A stretch of 35,777 bases of DNA from Candidatus Villigracilis saccharophilus (GTDB taxonomy: Bacteria; Chloroflexota; Anaerolineae; Anaerolineales; Villigracilaceae), in NCBI GenBank assembly GCA_016709305.1, contig JADJNA010000057.1, forward strand, positions 1 through 35,777. Reading direction: 5' to 3'. The translations under genes were made by a program, and so were the position numbers. Shown here piece by piece: positions 8,677-16,175 of this stretch (the stretch's first letter is position 1; each line of letters opens with the position of its first letter). A model generated the notes under the pieces. The model did no database searches. It had not been told where the DNA came from and saw nothing but the letters and a program-made list of their open reading frames with translations.

Positions 8677-9878
8677 AAACTGGACAGGAATTGATCGCCT
8701 TCTTTGGAGATGGCTCTGGGGTGAACAGCCTTGCGTTCAACTCGAATGGTTCGCGCCTTGCCGCAAGTAGCGACCATGAAGCGCGCATCTATCTTATGCA
8801 GGTCGATGACTTGGTCAAACTCGGGCAGTCGCGCGCTCCCCGCCGCCTCACGGATGAAGAATGCCTAAAATATTTGCACGGCATCACAGACTCTTGCGGC
8901 GGCAACCCTGCCGTACCAACGATCACTCCATTGCCTGCAACGATCAACGGAAGGATTTGCCAGATCACCAACTCCAGCGGTTTGAACGACAACTATTTCA
9001 ATGAACTGATCTACAAAGGCATTCAGGAATCTGCCCAGACGCATAACTGGGAAGCCACTGTGCTTCAATCCTCCTCCGTATCTGATTTTTCCAAACTCGT
9101 AAAAACATTTGCGGATGCGGATTGTCGTTTGATCGTATCACCGGGTAATTTACTTGAACAACTCCAAACTGCCGCGCAAGCCAATCCAAATCAACGCTTC
9201 ATGGTGATGGACTTTGGCATTGACCCGCCCCTGGAAAACGTCTGGGTGCAGGAGTATGCCACCGATCAAGCTGCATTCCTGGCTGGCTATCTATCCGCTT
9301 CGGTTACAAAGACCGGCAGAGTGGGCGTTTTTGGCGGCATTGACATCCCGCCCGTCACCAGTTTCATGGATGGCTTTGCCCTTGGCGTAAAATACTACAA
9401 CCAACAAAAGGGAACGAATGTGAAGGTCATTGGCTGGGACGTGGAAAAGCACGAAGGCTTATTCACTGGCGGATTCTGCTGTTCTGTTGAAGGCAGACAG
9501 GCGGCGCGTCAATTATTGGATGCGGGCGCGGATGTAATTCTGCCGGTAGCCGGTCAAAGTGTGGGTATTGGGGTGGGTGCTGAGATTCAAGAGCAAGGCA
9601 ACGCCTGGATCGTAGGCGTGGATACAGATTGGGCGAAAACCAATCCGGAATTTGCGGATATTATCCTTACCAGTATTGAAAAACGCTTTGACGTTAGTGT
9701 TACGCAGGCGTCAAACGCGATCGTGAACAATTCGTTCTCGGGCGGGTATCATGTTGGCACGCTGAAAACAGGGGAAGTCGGGTTGTCTTCAACAAATAAA
9801 TTACCCGCAGAGATCCAGTCGGTGCTGGAAAGAATCAAAGCAGAGATAATTTCTGGAAAGATCAAAACCACTCCTTAA
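8673..9878 (+). CDS. Receptor C-terminal part: last WD40 blades and BMP/PnrA-like ligand-binding domain
   Basis: This continues the gene at 5137 in another phase; coding should resume from about 8637, not from the ATG at 8673. It holds the end of blade 13 (LWDVKTGQ), blade 14 (SGVNSLAFNSNGSRLA... ARIYLM), a linker with LTDEECLKYLHG, and from about residue 1271 of the joined protein a periplasmic-binding-protein type 1 domain of the BMP (PnrA/Med) family. Matches include ICQITNSSGLNDNYFNE, YATDQAAFLAGYLSAS, GRVGVFGGIDIPPV, DAGADVILPVAGQS and IVGVDTDW...ILTSIEKRFD. Known BMP proteins bind nucleosides or related small molecules and feed ABC importers; here no importer genes are adjacent, so a sensing role is inferred. 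No signal peptide, in keeping with export as the C-terminal part of a one-TM protein. Confidence 0.88.
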   Translation: MKTGQELIAFFGDGSGVNSLAFNSNGSRLAASSDHEARIYLMQVDDLVKLGQSRAPRRLTDEECLKYLHGITDSCGGNPAVPTITPLPATINGRICQITNSSGLNDNYFNELIYKGIQESAQTHNWEATVLQSSSVSDFSKLVKTFADADCRLIVSPGNLLEQLQTAAQANPNQRFMVMDFGIDPPLENVWVQEYATDQAAFLAGYLSASVTKTGRVGVFGGIDIPPVTSFMDGFALGVKYYNQQKGTNVKVIGWDVEKHEGLFTGGFCCSVEGRQAARQLLDAGADVILPVAGQSVGIGVGAEIQEQGNAWIVGVDTDWAKTNPEFADIILTSIEKRFDVSVTQASNAIVNNSFSGGYHVGTLKTGEVGLSSTNKLPAEIQSVLERIKAEIISGKIKTTP

Positions 9879-9908
9879 TTCTCTAATACTTCTCTTATCT
9901 CATTTCGC

Positions 9909-9952
9909 TTGACCAATACTTAACTCGCGTATATAGTTCAGCCTGCTTAACT
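9909..9952 (+). promoter_or_regulatory. Promoter and probable autoregulatory operator of marR-ABC-ABC
   Basis: TTGACC (9909-9914), 17-bp spacer, TATAGT (9932-9937). The imperfect palindrome AGTTCAG-CCTG-CTTAACT (9935-9952) overlaps the -10 box and the start point. CTTAACT also occurs as direct copies at 9919-9925 and 9963-9969. MarR proteins usually bind such palindromes in their own promoters; binding here is inferred. Confidence 0.55.
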
Positions 9953-9969
9953 AAAAAGAAGGCTTAACT

Positions 9970-10433
9970 ATGACCGACAAACTCCAATTTTCCCAAACCC
10001 TGCGTGCCTGGATGGACGCCTTCATGCACCGTTCCATGCGCGGATGGAATCACTTTGCCAAAAGCACGGGGCTTTCCATGCCGCAATTCAGCATCCTGAT
10101 GCAGCTGCATCACAAAGGCCCGTGCGGCATGTCTGAGGTCAGCGAACGATTTGATATCTCTGCCGCCGCCGCCAGTCAACTGGTGGAGAAGCTTGTGCAG
10201 TCTGGTCACCTCGAACGGGCCGAAGATCCCAGCGACCGCCGCGCCAAACTCTTGACCTTGAGCACCAAAGGTTCGGAGCTCATCCAGCAGGGCATCGAAG
10301 AACGTTATCGCTGGATGGATGATCTGGCAGACACCTTGAGCGCCGAAGATCAAAGAAGGTCAGCGAAGCGTTGACCCTGTTGACGAAAGCCGCCAAGGAA
10401 ATGGAAATCGTAAATCAAAACCGTAAATCGTAA
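9970..10433 (+). CDS. MarR-family transcriptional regulator (one-base frameshift near the 3' end)
   Basis: Winged-helix regulator, normally a dimer that represses an adjacent transporter and is released by a small ligand. The recognition region reads GMSEVSERFDISAAAASQLVEKLVQSGHLERAEDPSDRRAKLLTL (helix-turn-helix plus the DxxDRR wing), at about residues 55-100 of 154. The uninterrupted frame stops at 10374, but adding one A at about 10356 gives AEDQRKVSEALTLLTKAAKEMEIVNQ and a stop at 10431-10433, restoring the usual C-terminal dimerisation helix. The start ATG 9970 has an AGAAGG site 7 nt upstream. It is followed 17 bp later by the ABC exporter genes, so it probably controls them. Confidence 0.88.
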
Positions 10434-10450
10434 GTCGAAAAAGGAACCAT

Positions 10451-12410
10451 ATGCAAGCAACCGCAACCCAAAACCCACCTGGCCCAAAGCGCCCAAAAAC
10501 ATCCTTTAAAGGTATTGGCCGCGCCGTCAAATACCTGACCCATTACAAGAGCCAGGCCATCCTGCCCTATATTTTCCTTGTCATTGCCACGCTATCACAG
10601 CTGGCTGTGCCGCGCATGATCCGCAATGTGATCGATGCGGTCACCAGCGGATTCCTCGCGGACCAGGTCTTGCAGGCGCTGGATAAGATCCCCGCTGCAT
10701 TTGTCAGCACGGTGCTGCCGAAGATTCTCGAAGCCCTAAAGTATGATCCTGCTTTAACGCTAGACCAACTCAAAGCCACGTTGGAAGCGGATTTGGGAAA
10801 CGCACCCCGCGCCCTGATCACTGCTCTGGTCGCGATCATCGGATTCGCCCTTTTGCGCGGACTGTTCTCCTTCCTGCAAGCGTATTGGGCGGAGAAAATT
10901 CGCAGTCGGTCGCGTATGATCTGCGCAATGATCTGTATGCCAAGATCCAGAATTTGTCGTTCGCATATCATGATAAGAATCAGACAGGCCAGTTGATGAT
11001 CCGCGCGACGGACGATGTCGAGAAGGTGCGCTTGTTCATTGGGCAGGGTTTGCTGCAACTTGTTGGTGCAGTGATTTTGCTTTCTGGCACGGTCATCATT
11101 TTGTTCTCGTCGAATGTTTCGCTGGCATGGACTGCCATGCCGATCCTTCCGATTGCGATTGTGTTGTTCGGTGTGTTCGCCGGACTCAGCCAGCCCTTGT
11201 TCGCGAAAGTGCAGATCAAACTTTCAACCCTGAATACGGTCTTGCAGGAAAACCTCGCGGGCGTCAAAGTGATCAAGGCTTTCACGCGCGAGAAGGAACA
11301 GCAGACCAAATTCCGCACTGCTGCAGATGACACGATGAATCAAGCCATCGCGGTTAATCGTTTGTTCACGTTCCTGTTCCCGCTGGTTTTCTTAATTGCC
11401 AATCTCGGACAGGCCGCGATCCTTTATGTGGGCGGCAAACAAATTATCCTCGGCACATTGAGCATCGGTGCATGGCAGGAATTCTCTCTTTACTTGATGT
11501 ACCTGTTCTTCCCTATCATGATGTTCGGTATGATCGTCACGCAAATGGGACAGGCCGCCGCGTCCGCTGACCGCATCTTTGAAATTCTGGATGCCAAGAG
11601 CGACATTGTAGACAAGCCCAACGCATCGAAACTACCCGCTGTGAAGGGCGATGTGAAATTCGAGAACGTCACTTTCCGCTATGTCGGCGGCGGCGACCCT
11701 GTTCTTAAGAACGTTTCATTTGAAGTGAAATCAGGTGAGACGGTTGCATTGCTTGGCGCGACAGGTTCAGGCAAGACCAGCATCATCAATTTACTGCCCC
11801 GCTTCTATGACCCAACCGAAGGCGGAATCACCATTGATGGTCACGACCTGCGCGATGTCACGCTCGATTCGCTTCGTTCGCAGATCGGCATCGTGCTTCA
11901 AGAGACAACTCTGTTCAGCGGTACGATCAGCGAGAACATCGCATTTGGTAAACCCGAAGCCACGCACGAAGAAATAGAAGCCGCCGCAAAAGCCGCAGCT
12001 GCACGGCAGATTTCATCATGTCCTTCCCCGACGGATACAACACACACGTCGGTGAACGAGGAACAACTCTCAGCGGCGGACAAAAGCAACGCGTTGCCAT
12101 CGCTCGCGCGCTATTACTCGACCCGCGCATTCTGATCCTCGACGACTCAACCTCCAGTGTGGATGTCGCCACCGAGTCGCATATTCAGGAAGCGCTTGAA
12201 ACTCTTATGAAAGGCCGCACATCCTTCGTCATCGCACAGCGCATCAGCACCGTGATGAACGCCGATAAAATTCTTGTGCTGGAAAAAGGTGAAGTTGTGG
12301 CACAGGGCAAACACGCTCAACTCATGGAAGAAGAACCGATCTATGCTGAAATTTATAACTCGCAAATCCTTTCGCATCAAAATGATGCGGTAGCGGAGGT
12401 GGCATTATGA
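10451..12410 (+). CDS. ABC exporter half-transporter, degenerate-site subunit (two one-base frameshifts)
   Basis: Type IV (multidrug-type) ABC exporter with fused TM and nucleotide-binding domains, about 653 residues after repair. The breaks are an A4 run at 10895-10898 (one A missing; restores WAEKNSQSVAYDLRNDLY) and GG at 12005-12006 (one G missing; restores AAARADFIMSFPDGYNTHVGERG). The NBD shows GATGSGKTS (Walker A), VLQETTLF (Q-loop), LSGGQKQR (signature), but the catalytic Glu after Walker B is Asp (LILDDSTSS) and the switch His is Gln (VIAQRIST), so this subunit has the inactive ATP site. Between TM1 and TM2 lies an enlarged extracytoplasmic loop of about 80 residues. AAGGA precedes the ATG, and the stop overlaps the next start (ATGA). 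Confidence 0.9.
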
Positions 12411-14410
12411 TGCACGGCCGCGCTGGTGGTTTTCTCAATCAAGAAACAATGAAGCCGCGCAACCTGAGCGAAACGCTCGGTCGCCTCGGTAAATATTTCG
12501 GTCAATTCTGGTACATGATCATTTTGGCGGTGGTCTTCGTTGTCATCTCCACCTGGACTCAAGTGACCTCCCCGGAATTAATGGGACAAGCCACGGATTG
12601 TTTCCTCGTGCCTGCTGGAAGCAGTGCCTTTGCTCAACTCGCCCCGCCAACTGCTTCAGACCAAAAGGCAGTTTCCTCCTGCTGGCTTGGGACAACCGAA
12701 GATACATCCACATTATCGTATTCGAAGCAGATCGTCTACAAAGCCTATCATCTCGGCGGATACACCACTCCCGACCTTGCAACTGCCACGAATGAAGAAC
12801 GCATCACAGGTATGTTCCGCCTGATCCTGATCGTCATTGCGTTGTATGTAATTGGCGCGGTCCTGACCGGCATGACCTTCTTCGCCATGGCATGGACTGG
12901 GCAGCACGTTCTGCGCTCCCTGCGGGTGGAAGTGTTCGAGAAGCTACACACACTCTCGCTTAGTTACTACTCCGAGCATGAAGCTGGTGACCTGATGAGC
13001 CGTATCACCAATGATACGTCCGCTATCGAGCAGGCATTCTCATTCGCGCTTGTCAACGTTTTCAGCGGCATCCTTTTGCTGGTATGGGTAGCCTACAACA
13101 TGCTCACCGCCAGTCTGCCGTTCGCTTTGCTTTCATTGGCTGTCTCGCCATTGATGTTCATCGCTACGATCTGGTTCTCAGGGCAGGCGCGCAAAGCTTT
13201 CCGCAAGAGCCGCGAAGAGATCGGCAATGTCAACGCTGAATTACAAGAAACTATTTCATCCGTCCGCGAAGTGCAAGCCTTCAACCGCGCAGATGAAAAC
13301 ATCGAGCAGTTCAAGGAGGTCAACGCTGCGAATCGTGATGCGAATGTACGCGCCGTGGCTTACACCTCCGCGCTTGCACCCACACTGGAAGCTTTTTCCT
13401 ATATCGGCCTGGCCATCGTCACTGGCGTCGGCGGCTGGTATTTGCTGACAGGTGACCTGCTCTTTGGTACGACCGTCACACTTGGTTTGGTCATTACCTT
13501 CCTGGCTTATGTACAGCGCTTCAACCAACCCATTCAACAGATCGCCGTGTTATGGACGAATATTCAAAACGCCATCGCCGGTGCGGAACGTATCTTTACT
13601 ATTCTCGACGAAAAGCCTGCCGTAGTGGACAAACCCGGCGCAAAGGCGATGCCAGAGATCAAAGGCAAGGTTGAGTTCATCGAAGTCAGCCATGAATATG
13701 AAGACGGCGTGCCTGTGTTGAAGGAAGTTTCTTTCTCTGCAGAACCTGGGCAAACCATCGCCATCGTCGGCCCGACGGGTGCGGGCAAGACCACCATTAT
13801 CAACTTACTGCCGCGCTTCTATGATGTAACGCACGGCTCGGTCAAAATTGACGGCGTGGATGTACGCGATGTCACCGCCGAATCGATCCGCCAGCAGGTG
13901 GGCATTGTGCTTCAGGATACATTCCTGTTCAGTGCCTCCGTCATGGACAATATCCGCTTTGGCCGCCCAGACGCCACCGATGAAGAAGTCTACGCTGCGG
14001 CAAAACTCGCCAACGCGGATTCATTCATTGAACGCCTGCCCGAAAAATATCAGACAGTACTCGGTGAGCGCGGCTCGGGTCTTTCTCAGGGACAGAGGCA
14101 GCTGCTTTCAATCGCGCGCGCTGCTCTCGCAGACCCGAGAGTTCTCATTCTCGACGAAGCAACTTCCAGTGTAGACACACGAACCGAGCGTCTCATCCAA
14201 AAAGCATTTGACGCATTGCTCCAAAGCCGTACATCCTTCGTCATCGCGCATCGCCTGTCCACCATCCGCAATGCAGATATGATCCTCGTTCTGAAAGATG
14301 GACAGATCATCGAACGCGGCAAACACGATGAACTGCTGAACAAACAAGGTTTCTATTACGACTTGTATATGAGCCAGTTCAAGAAGCAGGAAGAAGTCGA
14401 AGTCGCATAA
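12407..14410 (+). CDS. ABC exporter half-transporter, catalytic-site subunit
   Basis: Partner of the preceding gene in a heterodimeric exporter; the ATGA overlap and a GGAGG site at 12395 suggest coupled translation. 667 residues: six-TM domain (about 35-340), NBD (about 410-650) with GPTGAGKTT, VLQDTFLF, Walker B LILDEATSS with the catalytic Glu, and switch His in VIAHRLST. Its signature is LSQGQ, not LSGGQ. In heterodimeric exporters the deviating signature faces the deviating Walker B of the partner, which is exactly the arrangement here: one active, one degenerate ATP site. An enlarged loop between TM1 and TM2 (about 60-136) contains two Cys (65 and 92) that could bond outside the cell. 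Substrate is unknown; regulation by the adjacent MarR protein suggests a toxic small molecule. Confidence 0.93.
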   Translation: MMHGRAGGFLNQETMKPRNLSETLGRLGKYFGQFWYMIILAVVFVVISTWTQVTSPELMGQATDCFLVPAGSSAFAQLAPPTASDQKAVSSCWLGTTEDTSTLSYSKQIVYKAYHLGGYTTPDLATATNEERITGMFRLILIVIALYVIGAVLTGMTFFAMAWTGQHVLRSLRVEVFEKLHTLSLSYYSEHEAGDLMSRITNDTSAIEQAFSFALVNVFSGILLLVWVAYNMLTASLPFALLSLAVSPLMFIATIWFSGQARKAFRKSREEIGNVNAELQETISSVREVQAFNRADENIEQFKEVNAANRDANVRAVAYTSALAPTLEAFSYIGLAIVTGVGGWYLLTGDLLFGTTVTLGLVITFLAYVQRFNQPIQQIAVLWTNIQNAIAGAERIFTILDEKPAVVDKPGAKAMPEIKGKVEFIEVSHEYEDGVPVLKEVSFSAEPGQTIAIVGPTGAGKTTIINLLPRFYDVTHGSVKIDGVDVRDVTAESIRQQVGIVLQDTFLFSASVMDNIRFGRPDATDEEVYAAAKLANADSFIERLPEKYQTVLGERGSGLSQGQRQLLSIARAALADPRVLILDEATSSVDTRTERLIQKAFDALLQSRTSFVIAHRLSTIRNADMILVLKDGQIIERGKHDELLNKQGFYYDLYMSQFKKQEEVEVA

Positions 14411-14416
14411 TGATGT

Positions 14417-14443
14417 GTATGGGCGAGGTCACCTCGCCCATAC
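14417..14443. repeat. Perfect 13-bp palindrome GTATGGGCGAGGT / ACCTCGCCCATAC
   Basis: Arms 14417-14429 and 14431-14443 with a 1-nt centre, placed 6 nt after a stop and just before the Shine-Dalgarno of the next gene. No T-run. It resembles the other GC-rich intergenic palindromes of this window and may be one copy of a dispersed REP-like family. Confidence 0.6.
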
Positions 14444-14459
14444 CGTTGGAGAAAAAAAC

Positions 14460-14876
14460 ATGAACTTTATTGCTAAAATATTTATCGGTTTACATGTAGG
14501 GGTGTATCGCCTGACTGGCGGAAAGTCTGGCGGTGAAATGCGCGGATTTAAAGTCCTGATCCTCACCACCAAAGGTCGTAAGTCTGGGAAAATTCTCTCA
14601 ACTCCGCTTGGATATTTTGAACGCGATGGCGGATATTTCATTGTCGCCTCGAATGGCGGAAACGACAAACATCCCTCGTGGTATCACAATATCAAGGGCA
14701 ACCCTGGTGATGTGGAGATACAGGTCAAAGATAAAAAGATGAAGGTCAAGCCTGAGATCCTTTTGGGTGAGGCGCGCAGACCATTATATGACTGGATCGT
14801 TTCCATCGCCCCCAATTACGGGGAATATGAAAAAACGACTACTCGTGAAATTCCGCTGGTGTTTTTGAAACCGTAA
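14460..14876 (+). CDS. DDN-like (deazaflavin-dependent nitroreductase family) protein
   Basis: 138-residue split-barrel protein of the family that includes the mycobacterial F420H2-dependent nitroreductase Ddn. Visible family features: N-terminal amphipathic helix (MNFIAKIFIGLHVGVYRLTG), GFKVLILTTKGRKSGKILSTPLGY (barrel strands binding the cofactor phosphate with GRKSG), YFIVASNGGNDKHPSWYHNI and a closing EKTTTREIPLVFL strand. Members reduce quinones, nitro compounds or enones using F420H2 or bind other flavins; the actual substrate cannot be told, and F420 synthesis genes are not in this window. Start 14460 is chosen for the GGAG 9 nt upstream. Confidence 0.88.
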   Translation: MNFIAKIFIGLHVGVYRLTGGKSGGEMRGFKVLILTTKGRKSGKILSTPLGYFERDGGYFIVASNGGNDKHPSWYHNIKGNPGDVEIQVKDKKMKVKPEILLGEARRPLYDWIVSIAPNYGEYEKTTTREIPLVFLKP

Positions 14877-14886
14877 TGATTAAAGC

Positions 14887-14916
14887 AAGGGCTGCCCGAA
14901 AAAGGCAGTCCTTTTT
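14887..14916 (+). terminator. Rho-independent terminator
   Basis: Ten-bp stem AAGGGCTGCC (14887-14896) with GGCAGTCCTT (14904-14913, one G-U), loop CGAAAAA, then TTTATTT. It closes the upstream oxidoreductase transcript, so the Nudix gene must have its own promoter. Confidence 0.85.
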
Positions 14917-14938
14917 ATTTAAGAGATACAATTTCGTT

Positions 14939-15448
14939 ATGCAAATCCTCACTGAAATTTATCGCGCTGGAGGAATAAATACTCAAGGCAAAACGGTCCA
15001 CCGAACTGCCGTGCGCGCCGTCATTCTGCGTGGACCTGAATTGCTGATGGTGTATTCCTCGAATGTGGGTGACTATAAATTCCCCGGTGGCGGTGTGGAT
15101 GTGGGCGAGTCGCATCAACAGGCATTGGCGCGTGAACTGCTGGAAGAATGCGGCGCATCCCTGCTCAGTGTGGATGGCGAGCTTGGCGCAATCATTGAAT
15201 ACAACTTCGCCAAAGAAAAGGAGTACGATGTTTTTAAAATGACATCGTATTATTATTTTTGTCAGATAGGGGCGGAGTTTGGCTCGCAGAAATTGGATGA
15301 ATATGAAAAAGACCTGGGCTTTCAACCGCTGTGGATCAACATTGATGAAGCAATATTGCTCAACCGAGCATTACTTGAAACAGATGAAATTCCCCAATGG
15401 TTACGCCGAGAGATTTTTATTCTCGAACACATCAAGCGTTCCATGTGA
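14939..15448 (+). CDS. Nudix hydrolase
   Basis: 169-residue Nudix protein that should hydrolyse a nucleoside-diphosphate-linked substrate using divalent metal. The complete Nudix box G-x5-E-x7-REUxEExGU is visible as GGVDVGESHQQALARELLEE followed by CGA, at about residues 57-80. The preceding strand has AVRAVILRGPELLMVYSS and KFPGGG. The annotated start 14939 (MQILTEIYRAG) is preferred over an ATG at 14876 because the terminator at 14887-14916 lies between them; no strong Shine-Dalgarno is present. Substrate class cannot be assigned; the ADP-ribose-type proline signature is not obvious. Confidence 0.9.
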   Translation: MQILTEIYRAGGINTQGKTVHRTAVRAVILRGPELLMVYSSNVGDYKFPGGGVDVGESHQQALARELLEECGASLLSVDGELGAIIEYNFAKEKEYDVFKMTSYYYFCQIGAEFGSQKLDEYEKDLGFQPLWINIDEAILLNRALLETDEIPQWLRREIFILEHIKRSM

Positions 15449-15453
15449 AGTGA

Positions 15454-16116
15454 TCAGTTCAGTATATCCAATAGTTTTGTTGTGTCTTTCAGGATTATAT
15501 CCGCGCCCATTTTCTTTAGCTCAGCCTCTTCACCAAATCCGCATAGGACTCCGACCGTCTGTGCGCCCGCGGATCGACCGGCGCGGATATCCACGGTGGT
15601 ATCGCCGATCATCAGGCAGTTTTGCGGGGCGACGTTCATCTTTTGGGCGGCGAGCAGTAAGGGGTCCGGATAGGGTTTGGTATGTGCCGCGGATAACCCG
15701 GTAACGATCACATCGAAATATTTCACCAGATCATATTGCTCAAGGAATGCCATGGTGCCGTGTTCATCGCGCGCGCTGATGACTGCCATGGGGAAACGTC
15801 CATACAATTGCGCGAGCATGGCATCCACGTCGGGAATCAACAGGAACTTTTTTGGCGAATGCCTGCGGCGGCGCGACAGCCAGTTGATGACCGCCACCAT
15901 TTGACCGTCAATGCCAATCGTATCGGCAAGTCCGAGCAGGGCGTTGCCAGGCGCTTCGATCCACATGATGAAGCGGCGTGCAGTATGATCGGGGTTGGGA
16001 AAGAGAATGCGTGGAAAAAAACGCGAGATTCGCTGTGTATAAAGATCATCGGTGTCGCTAAGGGTGCCGTCAACATCGAAACAAAGAGCTTTTATGCGGG
16101 CAAAATCCAAAGGCAT
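15454..16116 (-). CDS. HAD-superfamily phosphatase (phosphoglycolate-phosphatase-like)
   Basis: 220-residue haloacid-dehalogenase hydrolase, predicted to dephosphorylate a small phosphorylated metabolite. Motif I FDVDGTLSDT (about 13-22, nucleophile Asp and acid Asp), motif II AVISARDE (Ser), motif III Lys in AAHTKPYPDP, motif IV MIGDTTVDI. The alpha-helical cap between motifs I and II places it in subfamily IA with Gph and PgmB-like enzymes. The cap contains an unusual basic patch (WLSRRRRHSPKK). It is convergent with the Nudix gene (5 bp apart) and divergent from the histidine kinase. A TGG-TACAAT box ends 6 nt before the ATG, indicating leaderless expression. Substrate is not determinable from sequence alone. 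Confidence 0.88.
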   Translation of the reverse strand: MPLDFARIKALCFDVDGTLSDTDDLYTQRISRFFPRILFPNPDHTARRFIMWIEAPGNALLGLADTIGIDGQMVAVINWLSRRRRHSPKKFLLIPDVDAMLAQLYGRFPMAVISARDEHGTMAFLEQYDLVKYFDVIVTGLSAAHTKPYPDPLLLAAQKMNVAPQNCLMIGDTTVDIRAGRSAGAQTVGVLCGFGEEAELKKMGADIILKDTTKLLDILN

Positions 16117-16122
16117 GGCGCA

Positions 16123-16131
16123 ATTGTACCA
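16123..16131 (-). promoter_or_regulatory. Extended -10 promoter of the HAD gene (leaderless)
   Basis: On the minus strand TGG-TACAAT ends 6 nt before the ATG at 16116; predicted +1 is the A of the start codon. No Shine-Dalgarno is present. Confidence 0.5.
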
Positions 16132-16161
16132 AAGGGGCTATACTTCATATAGTTTGTAGTG

Positions 16162-16170
16162 TGGTTTAAT
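16162..16170 (+). promoter_or_regulatory. Extended -10 promoter of the histidine kinase gene (leaderless)
   Basis: TGG-TTTAAT ends 5 nt before ATG 16176, so the transcript should begin at the start codon; no Shine-Dalgarno. Confidence 0.45.
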
Positions 16171-16175
16171 AAGAT

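Noticed and set aside
8620..8680. Programmed frameshift or two separate genes at the receptor break
   Set aside because: There is no slippery heptamer at the CC site, and blade 13 is cut mid-strand; a single missing base, as at many other sites here, is simpler.
9964..10353. 129-codon minus-strand open frame
   Set aside because: Antisense shadow of the MarR gene.
14876..14938. Upstream ATG at 14876 as start of the Nudix gene
   Set aside because: The extension would be encoded by the terminator hairpin of the preceding gene and has no family similarity.
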